44,376 nt of DNA from positions 1 through 44,376 of the forward strand of contig NZ_VSRL01000050.1 of NCBI RefSeq assembly GCF_012184385.1, given 5' to 3'. Position 1 is the first letter of the stretch, and each line of letters opens with the position of its first letter. The position numbers were made by a program, and so were the translations under genes. Positions 30,907 to 40,126 of the stretch are shown piece by piece. The notes under the pieces were generated by a model. It made no database searches, was not told where the DNA came from, and saw only the letters and a program-made list of their open reading frames with translations. Source of the stretch: Lentzea indica. Its GTDB lineage: Bacteria; Actinomycetota; Actinomycetes; Mycobacteriales; Pseudonocardiaceae.

Positions 30907-32100
30907 ATGCGCTGGACAAGGAAGTTACAGCTCGTCATCCCCGCCCTGTTGGTCGTCACGGCGTGTGGTGCGCCTGAGGCCCCGCAGGCGCAGAACGCAC
31001 CCACGACAATCCCGGACAAGCCGTCGAAACCGGTCGAGCTCAACGTCCTCGACGTGGCCGGCAACCTGCAGCTCACGCAAGCCATGATCGACGAGTTCGT
31101 CAAGGCCAGCCCCGACTTCGTCAGCAAGGTCAACTACACCAAGGCGACCGCACCGGACATGCCGGGCAAGCTCAAGGCCGAGCAGAATTCCGGTACCTCG
31201 CAGACCCATCTGGTTCTTACCGGAACCGACGGTCTGTCGTCAGTCATCGAGCAGAAGCTCGTCTACGAACTGCTCCCCGGATTTTCGGCGAAGCTGCCGG
31301 ACCTCGAGAAGACCTACCTCCCGCCCGCGTGGGAAATGCAGAAGCTCGCGCAGGGCCAAGGCGTCGCCGTCACCTACTACCCCGCGGGCCCGCTGCTCGA
31401 GTACGACCCGGCGAAGGTGCCCACTCCTCCGACGTCTCCTGCCGAACTGCTGGAGTGGGCGAAGGCGCACCCCGGCAAGTTCCAGTACGCGCGCCCCGCG
31501 AACTCCGGTCCAGGCAGGACGTTCCTGATGGGACTGCCGTACCTGCTCGGCGACTCCGACCCCAAGGACCCGGAGAAGGGCTGGGAGAAGACCTGGGCGT
31601 ACCTCAAGGAACTGGGGCAGTACGTCGACAACTACCCCGGCGGCACGACCGACGTCATGAAGAACCTGGCGAACGGCACGTCGTGGATGGTCGCCTCCAC
31701 CACGGGCTGGGACATCAACCCGCGCGTGCTCGGCTCGGTGCCGGAAGGCATGAAGATCGCGACCTTCAAGGGCTTCCACTGGGTCACCGACGCCCACTAC
31801 GCGGTGGTGCCGAAGGGCGTGTCGAGCGACGTGCTGGCGGCGAACCTGGCGCTGATCAAGTTCATGCTGGATCCCAAGCAGCAGGCCAAGGCCTACGACA
31901 AGGGCTACTTCTACCCCGGTCCCGCGGTCAAGGACGTGACGCTGAAGATGGCGCCGCAGGAGTCCCAGGACGCGATCGCGAAGTTCGGGCGCGCCGAGTA
32001 CGACAAGCTGATCGAGGAGAACCCCAAGGAGACGTCACTGCCGGCGGCACAGCAGGTGAAGGCGTTCCAGCGCTGGGATCGAGAGATCGGCAAGAAGTGA
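30907..32100 (+). CDS. ABC transporter substrate-binding lipoprotein
   Basis: 397 aa. Lipoprotein signal with lipobox VTAC at residues 17-20 (IPALLVVTACGAP), so it is anchored outside the membrane. The rest is a periplasmic-binding-type 1 (PotD/MalE-like) two-lobe protein, with ELNVLDVAGNLQLTQAMIDE at the first strand and ALIKFMLDPKQQAKAYDKGY near the C-terminus. First gene of a four-gene import operon. ATG 30907 follows AGGGAG. Substrate unknown; the LacI regulator and neighbouring sugar dehydrogenase favour a sugar or sugar derivative, although the transporter type also covers polyamines. Confidence 0.9.
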   Translation: MRWTRKLQLVIPALLVVTACGAPEAPQAQNAPTTIPDKPSKPVELNVLDVAGNLQLTQAMIDEFVKASPDFVSKVNYTKATAPDMPGKLKAEQNSGTSQTHLVLTGTDGLSSVIEQKLVYELLPGFSAKLPDLEKTYLPPAWEMQKLAQGQGVAVTYYPAGPLLEYDPAKVPTPPTSPAELLEWAKAHPGKFQYARPANSGPGRTFLMGLPYLLGDSDPKDPEKGWEKTWAYLKELGQYVDNYPGGTTDVMKNLANGTSWMVASTTGWDINPRVLGSVPEGMKIATFKGFHWVTDAHYAVVPKGVSSDVLAANLALIKFMLDPKQQAKAYDKGYFYPGPAVKDVTLKMAPQESQDAIAKFGRAEYDKLIEENPKETSLPAAQQVKAFQRWDREIGKK

Positions 32101-33155
32101 CGGGACAGCGATTTGCCGAGCTGCACCTCGACCACGTGCAGCGTGCGTTCGGGGACACCGTTGCCCTCAAGGGCATGGACCTGACGATCAAGGGCGGCGA
32201 GTTCGTCGCCCTCCTCGGCCCGTCCGGGTGCGGGAAGTCGACCGCGCTCAACTGCCTGGCCGGTCTGCTGCCGCTCACGGGCGGGCGGATCACGCTGGAC
32301 GGCAAGCGCATCGACGACCAGCCGCCGGAGAAGCGCGGGTTCGGGATGGTGTTCCAGAACTACGCGCTGTTCCCGCACATGTCGGTGCGGCGCAACATCG
32401 GGTTCGGGCTGTCCATGCGCAAGACGCCCAAGGCCGAGCTCAATCGTCGCGTCGACGAGGCGGTCCGGCTCGTCCAGCTCGAAGAACACCAGCACAAGTT
32501 CCCGGCCCAGCTCTCCGGTGGCCAGCAGCAACGCGTGGCCATCGCGCGAGCGATCGTCCTGGAACCACCGCTGGTGCTCATGGACGAACCACTGTCCAAC
32601 CTGGACGCTGCGCTGCGTTTGGAGATGCGCACCGAGATCCGCCGGCTGCACCAGTCGCTGGGCCTCACCACCGTCTACGTGACGCACGATCAGGAGGAGG
32701 CGCTGGCCCTCGCCGACCGTCTCGTGGTGCTGCGGCTGGGCGAGGTGCAGCAGGTCGGCTCGCCGGAGGAGGTCTACGCGCATCCGGTGAACCGGTACGT
32801 CGCCGGATTCATGGGCTACCGCAACATGATCCCGGTGACCGTGACGAGCCAGGAAGGCGAGAACACGACCGTCCACACCGAAGGCGGCATCAAACTCGTT
32901 GGCGTCAAACGGGAAGAGCTCTCGGACAAGGCCGTCGCGGCAATCCGGCCCGAGGATTTCACCGTTGTCACCGAGGCCGGGGACAACACGCTCGACGCCA
33001 CCGTCGAGATCGTCGAGTACCACGGGCGTGAGCAGGCGGTCGAGGCGCGGCTCAAGAACGGCGAACGGCTCCACGTCCGCACCAACTCACGCCTGGCTCC
33101 CGGCGACGCGATCAAGCTGAAGGTGCCGGTCGAACGCGTGCTGGTGTTCGCATGA
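32097..33155 (+). CDS. ABC transporter ATP-binding protein (PotA/UgpC-type importer)
   Basis: 352 aa. Walker [10 protein letters not shown] (41-49), Q-loop in [11 protein letters not shown], signature [14 protein letters not shown], Walker [13 protein letters not shown], switch His in YVTHDQEEA, and a C-terminal TOBE regulatory domain (about 250-352). It powers uptake through the two permeases encoded downstream. GTG 32097 overlaps the stop of the binding-protein gene by 4 nt. Having its own ATPase distinguishes this system from sugar importers that share a common MsiK. Confidence 0.95.
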   Translation: MTGQRFAELHLDHVQRAFGDTVALKGMDLTIKGGEFVALLGPSGCGKSTALNCLAGLLPLTGGRITLDGKRIDDQPPEKRGFGMVFQNYALFPHMSVRRNIGFGLSMRKTPKAELNRRVDEAVRLVQLEEHQHKFPAQLSGGQQQRVAIARAIVLEPPLVLMDEPLSNLDAALRLEMRTEIRRLHQSLGLTTVYVTHDQEEALALADRLVVLRLGEVQQVGSPEEVYAHPVNRYVAGFMGYRNMIPVTVTSQEGENTTVHTEGGIKLVGVKREELSDKAVAAIRPEDFTVVTEAGDNTLDATVEIVEYHGREQAVEARLKNGERLHVRTNSRLAPGDAIKLKVPVERVLVFA

Positions 33156-34090
33156 CGGCCCTCCTATCGCCGCGCGACCGGGAATCACCATCGCCGCGCG
33201 ACCGGAAATCACTGGAGCGGGCGTCGCTGAAGCACCGGCTGGCAGAGAAGGGCGTCGACCGCGTCCTGTGGCTGCTGGTGCCGGGCGCGGTGTTCGTCGT
33301 GCTGCTGTTCGTCTACCCGTTCCTGTACGGGCTGCAACTGTCGTTCCAGCCGAAGGGCGGCGGCAGCCCGTTCCAGAACTACATCACGTTCTTCTCCGAC
33401 TCCTATCTGGCGGAGACCGTCTGGATCACACTGCGGCTCGGGCTGCCGGCGGCGTTGTTCAACGTGCTGGCGTCCATCCCGATCGCGTTCCGGATGCGCG
33501 GCCGGTTCCGTGGCAAGAGAGCGCTCACCACCTTGCTGGTCGTGCCGATCACGCTCGGCACCGTGCTGACGGCGGAGGGACTGCTCGCGTTCTTCGGGCC
33601 GACGGGATGGTTCAACCGCATCTGGATGGCGCTCGGAGCGGACGAACCGGCGAAGCTCACCCACAACTACTGGGGCGTGCTGTTCAGCCTGATCATCACC
33701 GGGTTCCCGTTCGCGTTTCTGCTGACGTTGTCGTACCTGTCGGGCATCGACCCGACGCTGGAACAGGCGGCGGCCACGCTCGGAGCCTCGAAACGGCAGC
33801 GTTTCCGGACGATCACCATGCCGCTGCTGGCACCGGGCCTCGCGGTCACGTTCTGTCTTTCGTTCGTGCTCGCGTTCTCGGTGTTCCCGTCGGCGGTCAT
33901 GGTCGGCAACCCGGCCGGGGAGACGCACGTGATGTCGATCGCCGCGTACGAGACGGCGTTGCGGGACAACGACTTCGCGATGGGCTCGGCGATCGCGATG
34001 CTGATGGCGCTGGTGATGCTGATCGTGATCGGCGTGGTGCTGATCTGGCGGGCGACGCTCTACCGCGGCGCGACGGGAGGCAAGGGATGA
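33152..34090 (+). CDS. ABC transporter permease 1
   Basis: 312 aa with about six membrane segments from residue 45 on. It has the EAA-type loop EQAAATLGASKRQRFRTITM, which docks the ATPase. The N-terminal cytoplasmic tail carries an 8-residue tandem duplication (SPRDRESP then SPRDRKSL) encoded by a 24-bp DNA repeat. Starts inside the ATPase stop (ATGA overlap) and its stop overlaps permease 2. PotB-like by topology. Confidence 0.93.
   Translation: MTALLSPRDRESPSPRDRKSLERASLKHRLAEKGVDRVLWLLVPGAVFVVLLFVYPFLYGLQLSFQPKGGGSPFQNYITFFSDSYLAETVWITLRLGLPAALFNVLASIPIAFRMRGRFRGKRALTTLLVVPITLGTVLTAEGLLAFFGPTGWFNRIWMALGADEPAKLTHNYWGVLFSLIITGFPFAFLLTLSYLSGIDPTLEQAAATLGASKRQRFRTITMPLLAPGLAVTFCLSFVLAFSVFPSAVMVGNPAGETHVMSIAAYETALRDNDFAMGSAIAMLMALVMLIVIGVVLIWRATLYRGATGGKG
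33166..33212 (+). repeat. 24-bp tandem duplication in the permease N-terminus
   Basis: A 23-nt unit at 33166-33188 recurs at 33190-33212 with one difference (period 24 bp, in frame). It duplicates eight codons of the cytoplasmic tail. Confidence 0.8.
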
Positions 34091-34917
34091 ACCGCGTACT
34101 GAGTGCACGTCCCGTCGTGTGGCTGACGTGGGGCGCGTTGATCTTCTTCATGCTCAACCTGGTCGGCATCGTCGGCGCCGTCGTCACCAACTCGTTCGCC
34201 GAGTCCTGGTTCGGCACGTGGCTGCCGGACGGCTACACGGGCAAGTGGTACGGCGAGGCGTGGCGCGACTACCGGCTGCTGGACGTGCTGGTCGTGACGT
34301 TCCAGGTCGCGATCGCGGTCGTCGTCATCTCCGTCCTCATTGGAGTTCCTACGGCCTACGCACTGGCACGCCGCAACTTCCCTGGAAAGAAGCTGCTCAA
34401 CGTGCTGTTCCTGCTGCCGATCCTGATGCCGCCGATGACGTACGGCATCCCGCTCGCGACGGTGCTGTACAAGTTCCATCTGGCGGGGAGCATGTTCGGC
34501 GTGATCGCCGCGAACCTCGTGCCCGCCGTGCCGTTCGTCGTGCTGACGATGACGCCGTTCATCGAGCAGATCGACACGAAGATCGAGTCGGCGGCGAGGA
34601 TGTGCGGGGCGAACACGGTCGCCATCTTCACCCGCGTGCTGGCGCCGTTGCTGGTACCGGGCATCCTGGCGGCGTCGATTCTCGTGCTCGTGCGGACGGT
34701 GGGCATGTTCGAGCTGACGTTCCTCACCGCGGGACCGACCAGTCAGACCCTGGTCGTGTCGCTGTACGAGGCGATGTCGTCGGCGGGCATCCGGCCGCAG
34801 CAGATGGTCGACTCGATGGCGGTCATCTACACGGGGTCGATGCTCGTCCTCCTGGTGATCGCGCTTAGGTTTGTGAACCCGACACAGCTCGTCACCAGAC
34901 TCAAAGAACCTTCCTGA
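34087..34917 (+). CDS. ABC transporter permease 2
   Basis: 276 aa, about six membrane segments (first WLTWGALIFFMLNLVGIVGA, at 12-31). The EAA-type loop is ESAARMCGANTVAIFTRVLA. PotC-like partner of permease 1. ATG 34087 overlaps the permease 1 stop by 4 nt. Last gene of the importer operon before the LacI regulator 50 nt downstream. Confidence 0.93.
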   Translation: MNRVLSARPVVWLTWGALIFFMLNLVGIVGAVVTNSFAESWFGTWLPDGYTGKWYGEAWRDYRLLDVLVVTFQVAIAVVVISVLIGVPTAYALARRNFPGKKLLNVLFLLPILMPPMTYGIPLATVLYKFHLAGSMFGVIAANLVPAVPFVVLTMTPFIEQIDTKIESAARMCGANTVAIFTRVLAPLLVPGILAASILVLVRTVGMFELTFLTAGPTSQTLVVSLYEAMSSAGIRPQQMVDSMAVIYTGSMLVLLVIALRFVNPTQLVTRLKEPS

Positions 34918-34967
34918 CGCCTGACCCGTCATGATTGTTTCAACCGGCAGTTGAGGGTGAGGTACAA

Positions 34968-35951
34968 GTGGCAGTCACCATCCGCGACGTGGCACGCAGG
35001 GCGCACGTATCGGTCGCCACCGTTTCGCGTGCGCTGACATCCCCGGAGCTGGTGCGCCCGGAGACCAGATCACGGGTGCTGGCTGCCGCCTCCGACCTCG
35101 GCTACCAGCCCAACAGGGCCGCTCGAGGTCTCATCACCGGCAAGACCGGCAACATCGGCATCGTCGTGCCCGACCTCGACAACCCGTTCTTCACGGGCGT
35201 GCTCAAGGCCGTGCAGGCACGGGCGATGCAGGCCGACTACGCGGTGTTCGTGGCGGACAGCGACGAGGACCCGGTGGCCGAGGCGAAGCTCGTGCACGCG
35301 ATGGCCAAGCAGGTCGACGGCGTCGTGCTGTGTGCGCCTGGTCTGGAGGACTCGCAGGTCTACGAGGTGGCGGGCGCGACGTCGCTGGTGCTGCTGAACC
35401 GGCGCCTGCCCGGCGTGCCCGCCGCGTTGATGGACTCGGCTGGCGGAATGCACGCGATCATCGACCACCTCGTCGCATTGGGACACCGGCGGATCGCTTA
35501 CCTGAACGGGCCTCGCACCTCATGGTCCAACCAGGAGCGTCGCCGCGGTCTCATGTCAGCGGTTGCCCAGCACGGCGTGGACCTGGTGGATCTCGGACCG
35601 TTCGCACCGCGCTACGAAGGTGGCCTGCAGGCGGCTGATCTGGCCGTGGCGGCCGATACGACCGCCATCGTCGCGTACAACGACATCATGGCGCTCGGCG
35701 TGCTGGCGCGGCTCAGGGATCGGGGAATCTCGGTTCCCGGCGACGTGTCCGTGACCGGGTTCGACGATCTCACGTACGCAGCGCTGTGCTCGCCCGCGTT
35801 GACAACGGTGGCAATGCCGGTGGCGCAGGCAGGACGCACCGCGGTGAACCTGTTGCTCGACTGGCTGGACTCGGACAACACCGAGGTGCCGCAGATCGTG
35901 GCGGAGACACAGCTCATCGTGCGGGGAACCACCACACCGCCAAGGCGATAG
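34968..35951 (+). CDS. LacI-family transcriptional regulator
   Basis: 327 aa. N-terminal helix-turn-helix (residues 3-24, IRDVARRAHVSVATVSRAL) with hinge helix, then a periplasmic-binding-like effector domain (GNIGIVVPDLDNPFFTGVLK, DGVVLCAPG, DDLTYAALCSPALTTV). GTG 34968 follows GTGAGG. It lies directly downstream of the importer genes in the same direction, so it probably controls that operon through the palindrome at 30858-30871, and may also control the divergent dehydrogenase. Its effector is probably the imported solute. Confidence 0.93.
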   Translation: MAVTIRDVARRAHVSVATVSRALTSPELVRPETRSRVLAAASDLGYQPNRAARGLITGKTGNIGIVVPDLDNPFFTGVLKAVQARAMQADYAVFVADSDEDPVAEAKLVHAMAKQVDGVVLCAPGLEDSQVYEVAGATSLVLLNRRLPGVPAALMDSAGGMHAIIDHLVALGHRRIAYLNGPRTSWSNQERRRGLMSAVAQHGVDLVDLGPFAPRYEGGLQAADLAVAADTTAIVAYNDIMALGVLARLRDRGISVPGDVSVTGFDDLTYAALCSPALTTVAMPVAQAGRTAVNLLLDWLDSDNTEVPQIVAETQLIVRGTTTPPRR

Positions 35952-35958
35952 ACGCAAG

Positions 35959-36010
35959 GCGGCCCCGGCAAGGGCGTCTGGGGGGGAGTACGCCGTGAAG
36001 CCGGGGCCGC
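35959..36010 (+). terminator. Terminator of the lacI gene
   Basis: GCGGCCCCGGC / GCCGGGGCCGC is a perfect 11-bp stem; an inner GGCGT/ACGCC step sits in the 30-nt loop. It starts 8 nt after the lacI stop. The remaining bases to 36128 hold no recognised gene; they include G-rich tracts and the palindrome CGTACGTACG near 36118. Confidence 0.75.
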
Positions 36011-36128
36011 GAAGCGGCTGGCCCGAGGGGGGAGGGGGCCGTGCACCGCTTGGTGTTCCACTCTGCCCTGAGCGGACCGAATCCGCCAGGGTGGATGTAC
36101 CTGTTTTTGGATTTCTCGTACGTACGGG

Positions 36129-37910
36129 TTACTCGTAGAGCCCTTCGTACAACTCAGCGTGAAGACGGTGGATCACGTTGCGCTTCACCTTCAACGTCGG
36201 TGTGAGCTCACCTTCCTCCTGGGACAGATCCCTGGTGAGCAGCACGAACTTCTTCACCTGGGAAACACTGGCGAAGTGCGAGTTCGCTTCGTCAACAACT
36301 CCCTGCACCAGGGCTCGCACTTCTGGGTGACCCACCAAAGATTCGAGGTCGGAGGGCAATCCACGAGCGGTCGCCCACGGCACGATCTCGTCCGCGTCGA
36401 GTGTGAGCAGCGCCACACAGTAGGGCTTGCGGTCTCCGAACAGGACCGCGTGTGAGATCCAGCGGGACTGACGCAGCGCGTTCTCGACGTTCGCCGGCGC
36501 GATGTTCTTGCCGCCCGCGGTGATGATGATGTCCTTTTTGCGCCCCGTGATCGTGACGAAGCCGTCCGCGTCGATCTCGCCGAGGTCGCCGGTGTGCAGC
36601 CAGCCGTCCTGGATCGTCGCGGCCGTCGCCTCGTCGTTGCGCCAGTAGCCCGCGAAGACGTGCGGCCCGCGCATGAGCAGCTCGCCGTCCTCCGCCACCG
36701 CCATCTCCAGCCCCGCCACACCGGACGCGCCGACCGAGCCGAGCTTGAAGCGGCTGAGCGTGTTGATGGTGCCGACCGCGGTGGACTCGGTCATGCCGTA
36801 GCCCTCCAGCACGGGCACGCCGGCTGCGTGGAAGAACTGCAGCACCTCACGGGAGATCGGCGCGGCACCGGACAACGCCTGCACGAGCCGGCCGCCGAAC
36901 ACCGCGCGCACCTTGGCGAACAACGCGTCGACCTGTTCGAACGCCGCCGCCATCTCCTGCGGCACCGGTTCGCCCACGGCACGCCTGCGCCGAACCTCGA
37001 GACCGAGTGTCACGGCCTGAGCGAGCTGCTCCGCCGGCACCGCGGACGTGACGAACGTGTAGATCTTTTCGAAGATGCGCGGCACGGAAGGCAGGAAGGT
37101 CGGCCGGACCTCGGCCAGCTCCGGCACGATCGCCGCCATGTCACCGCCGAAGTACGCCAAAGCGCCACCGCGGTACATGGTGCCGAACATGACGATCTGC
37201 GCGAAGACGTGCGCCAGCGGCAGGAACAGGTAGACGGTGCCGGTCATCGCGTCGATGCGGGCCTCTTCCGCGACACGGCACAACGCGACCCAGTTCGCGT
37301 TCGTCAGGATGCAGCCCTTGGGCGGGCCGGTGGTGCCCGAGGTGTAGATGATCAGGCTCGGGTCCTCCGGCCTGATCGCGGCACGACGGGAGTCCAGCTC
37401 GGCGGCCAGGGGTGAGGTGCGGCCGGTGTCCTGCAGCTCGGCCACCGTCGGGCGGTCACCGGCGGGCTCGATCGTGAAAACCGTTCGCAGCTCTGGGAGT
37501 TCGGAGCGGACCACGTCGACCTTGACGCACTGGGACTCGTCCTCGGCCACCACGATCGCCGCGCCGGAGTCGCCGACCACCCAGGCGATCTCCTCCGACG
37601 TGCTCGACGGGTAGATCGGCACGACGATGCCGCCCGCCGCGAGCACAGCCAGTTCGACCGCGGTCCACTCAGGACGAGTGTTCGCGAGTACGCAGACCCT
37701 GTCACCCGCCCGCAGTCCTGCGTGGACGAACCCCGACGCGAGGTCCAGCACCAGCTCGGAGACCTCGGCGTAGGTCTGCTCACGCCACTCGCCGTGCTCC
37801 TTGAACCGCCACGCCACCGCGTCGCCGTACGCCTGCTCCGCGAGGAACGGCAGGTCGGCTATCCGGCGGACGGCTTGCACCGCGCTCGGGCTGGTGACTC
37901 CGGCGGTCAT
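36129..37910 (-). CDS. Long-chain fatty acid-CoA ligase (AMP-forming, FadD15-like)
   Basis: 593 aa, ANL superfamily. ATP/AMP-binding P-loop SLIIYTSGTTGPPKGCILTN (about residues 187-206), A5-type motif GYGMTESTAVG, A7/A8 region GWLHTGDLGEIDADGFVTIT followed by GRKKDIIITAGGKNIAP, and the C-terminal Lys in LTPTLKVKRN. It activates a carboxylic acid to an acyl-CoA via acyl-AMP; LTPTLKVKR and overall layout are typical of long-chain ligases of the FadD15 type. ATG 37910 follows AGGAG. Last gene of a four-gene leftward unit, 43 nt after the molybdoenzyme. Confidence 0.93.
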   Translation of the reverse strand: MTAGVTSPSAVQAVRRIADLPFLAEQAYGDAVAWRFKEHGEWREQTYAEVSELVLDLASGFVHAGLRAGDRVCVLANTRPEWTAVELAVLAAGGIVVPIYPSSTSEEIAWVVGDSGAAIVVAEDESQCVKVDVVRSELPELRTVFTIEPAGDRPTVAELQDTGRTSPLAAELDSRRAAIRPEDPSLIIYTSGTTGPPKGCILTNANWVALCRVAEEARIDAMTGTVYLFLPLAHVFAQIVMFGTMYRGGALAYFGGDMAAIVPELAEVRPTFLPSVPRIFEKIYTFVTSAVPAEQLAQAVTLGLEVRRRRAVGEPVPQEMAAAFEQVDALFAKVRAVFGGRLVQALSGAAPISREVLQFFHAAGVPVLEGYGMTESTAVGTINTLSRFKLGSVGASGVAGLEMAVAEDGELLMRGPHVFAGYWRNDEATAATIQDGWLHTGDLGEIDADGFVTITGRKKDIIITAGGKNIAPANVENALRQSRWISHAVLFGDRKPYCVALLTLDADEIVPWATARGLPSDLESLVGHPEVRALVQGVVDEANSHFASVSQVKKFVLLTRDLSQEEGELTPTLKVKRNVIHRLHAELYEGLYE

Positions 37911-37927
37911 GGCGGCTCCTAATTGGA

Positions 37928-37963
37928 CTTCAGGGGGCGCTTCAGGGGGATCTTCAGGCGGGC
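37928..37963 (-). repeat. Three 12-bp tandem units creating three in-frame stops
   Basis: CTTCAGGGGGCG, CTTCAGGGGGAT and CTTCAGGCGGGC are tandem on the plus strand. Read on the minus strand, each unit carries TGA in the frame of the molybdoenzyme gene, giving three stops in 27 nt just before the ligase gene. Confidence 0.6.
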
Positions 37964-40092
37964 ACGACCTGCACGCGGGTGCCGTTGAGGACGGCGGTGC
38001 CCGAGAGCGGGTCGATGCGGAGGTCGTCGGTGAGGAGGTTGACGTTCACGCCGGCGTGCTCACGGGCGACGGTGAGCTGGGTGCCCGGCAGGTCGTGACC
38101 CCAGCCGTGCGGCATCGAGACGACGCCGGGCGCGATGTCGTCGGTAACCTCGACCTGCACCTCGATCTTGCCGACGCGCGAGGTGACCTGGGCGGTCGCG
38201 CCGTCGACGAGGCCGATCCGCTGGGCGTCACCGGTGTTGACGAGCAGCGTGCACAACGGCTTGCCCTTGACCAGCGCGGGCACGTTGTGCATCCAGGAGT
38301 TGTTGGTGCGCAAGTGCCTGCGGCCGACGAGCACCATCTCCGTCTCAGGATTCTCCAACGCCGTGAGCACGCGCGGGAAGTCGTCCATGATCGGCTGCGG
38401 GGTCAGTTCGATCTTCCCGGACGGCGTGCGCAGGATCTCCGGCAGTCGTGAGGTGAGCGGGCCGAGGTCGATGCCGTGCGGGTTGTCGAGCAACTGCCGC
38501 AACGAGACCCCGTACGCGCCGGTGCGGAGTTTCAGGTCCAGCAAACGTTCCTCGCGCGTGTCGCCTTCGGGTTCGAAGTCGGCGCCGAGCTTCTGCTTCA
38601 GGTCGGCCAGCTGGAACGCCGCCAGCGCGTCGAGATCGGCCGCAGGGCCCATGCCGCCGAAGATCGTGGCGAGCCGGAAGAAGATGTCCGTCTCGTCGAC
38701 CCTGCCTTCCTCCAACGGAATCGCCGCGCGCGAGTACTTCACGACGTTGCGCACGGAGTTGTTGAGGAACGCGATGTCGTAGTGGTCGCGGCGGGACGGC
38801 GGCGGCGTCGGCAGGATGACGTCGGCGTGCCTGGTCGTCTCGTTGAGGTACGGGTCGACGCTGACCATGAAGTCCAACCCGGCCAGCGCGTCGTTCACGC
38901 GGGTGGAGTTCGGCAACGACAGCGCGGGGTTGCCGCCGATCGTGAACAGCGCCCGCACCTGGCCCTCGCCCGGCGTCTCGATCTCGTCGACCATCGTGAC
39001 GGCCGGGTACTCCCCCATCACCTCGGGGTGTCCCTTGACCCGGCTGTGCCAGCGGCCGATGCCGAAACCCTTGCCGCGGCCGGGACCGCGCCTGCTGTGC
39101 GCGGGCAACGGCCACATCACGCCGCCTGGCCGGTCCAGGTTGCCGGTGAGGATGTTGAGCGTGTCGACCGCCCACGACGCGACCGTGCCGAACTCCACGG
39201 TCGTCGTGCCGATGCGGCCGTAGACGGCGGCACGTTCCGCACTCGCCAGCTGCTGTGCCAGCGCACGGATCGTCGACGCGTCGACACCGGTCCGTCCAGC
39301 GACGGCGTCCGGGCTGAACGCCTGGACGTGCTCGCGGATCACCGTGTGGTCGGTGACGTGCTCGGCGAGGTCCTTGAGGTCGACCAGGTCCTGCGCGAAC
39401 AGCTCGTGGATCAGCGCGAGCAGCAGGAACACGTCCGTGCCCGGCCGGATCACGACGTGCTGATCGGCGGCTTGGGCCGTACGGCTGCGGCGCGGATCGA
39501 CGACGACGAAGGAACCGCCGCGCTTCTGCAGGTCCTTGAACCGGCCAGGCGCGTCCGGGACCGTCCACAGGCTGCCGTTGGACGAGAACGGGTCCGCGCC
39601 CAGCACCAGCATGAAGTCGGTGCGGTCGATGTCGGGAACGGGGATCGAGAAGATGCTGCCGTACATGTGGCCGACCTGGACGTGCTTGGGCATCTGGTCG
39701 ACCGTGCTGGCGGTGAAGACGTTGCGGCTGCCGAGCGCCTTGCGCAGCGGTCCGGCGTAGAGGCCGCCGGCGAGCGAGTGGACGACGGGGTTGCCGAGGT
39801 ACATCGCGACCGAGTTGCGGTCGGGGAAGGCCTTCAGCCGTTCGTCGATGTACCGGAACGCCTCGTCCCAGGTGGCCTCCTGGAACTCGCCGTCACGCTT
39901 GATCAGCGGCGTCCTGAGCCGGTCGGGATCGGCGTCGAGCGTGCCGAGCGAGGCGCCCTTGGGGCAGATGAAGCCCCTGCTGAACTCGTCCTCGCGGTCG
40001 CCGCGCACCTTCGTGATGCGGTCGCCCTCGACCGTCAGCTCGAGCCCGCACGTCGCTTCGCAGAGCGGGCAGGTCGTGAACACGGTCCTCAT
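37954..40092 (-). CDS. Molybdopterin (Mo-bisPGD) oxidoreductase, formate dehydrogenase/nitrate reductase superfamily
   Basis: 712 aa, DMSO-reductase superfamily. N-terminal [4Fe-4S] site C8-x2-C11-x3-C15-x27-C43 (TTCPLCEATCG and FICPKG). Mo-bisPGD domains follow, with LGADPFSSNGS, VVVDPRRSRTA, TIGGNPALSLPNS and the C-terminal molydopterin-binding segment (NNSWMHNVPALVKG, MPHGWGHD). No Tat signal, so it is cytoplasmic. At the Mo-ligand position I read ASTVDQMPKH, where Asp132 takes the place of the Cys or Sec of formate dehydrogenases. No electron-transfer subunit is adjacent. Substrate unknown. ATG 40092 follows AAGGGG. Sits between an MDR fragment and an acyl-CoA ligase. Confidence 0.92.
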   Translation of the reverse strand: MRTVFTTCPLCEATCGLELTVEGDRITKVRGDREDEFSRGFICPKGASLGTLDADPDRLRTPLIKRDGEFQEATWDEAFRYIDERLKAFPDRNSVAMYLGNPVVHSLAGGLYAGPLRKALGSRNVFTASTVDQMPKHVQVGHMYGSIFSIPVPDIDRTDFMLVLGADPFSSNGSLWTVPDAPGRFKDLQKRGGSFVVVDPRRSRTAQAADQHVVIRPGTDVFLLLALIHELFAQDLVDLKDLAEHVTDHTVIREHVQAFSPDAVAGRTGVDASTIRALAQQLASAERAAVYGRIGTTTVEFGTVASWAVDTLNILTGNLDRPGGVMWPLPAHSRRGPGRGKGFGIGRWHSRVKGHPEVMGEYPAVTMVDEIETPGEGQVRALFTIGGNPALSLPNSTRVNDALAGLDFMVSVDPYLNETTRHADVILPTPPPSRRDHYDIAFLNNSVRNVVKYSRAAIPLEEGRVDETDIFFRLATIFGGMGPAADLDALAAFQLADLKQKLGADFEPEGDTREERLLDLKLRTGAYGVSLRQLLDNPHGIDLGPLTSRLPEILRTPSGKIELTPQPIMDDFPRVLTALENPETEMVLVGRRHLRTNNSWMHNVPALVKGKPLCTLLVNTGDAQRIGLVDGATAQVTSRVGKIEVQVEVTDDIAPGVVSMPHGWGHDLPGTQLTVAREHAGVNVNLLTDDLRIDPLSGTAVLNGTRVQVVPA

Positions 40093-40126
40093 GCGTCCCC
40101 TTAAGCCGGCTTGTTACTAACGGGTA

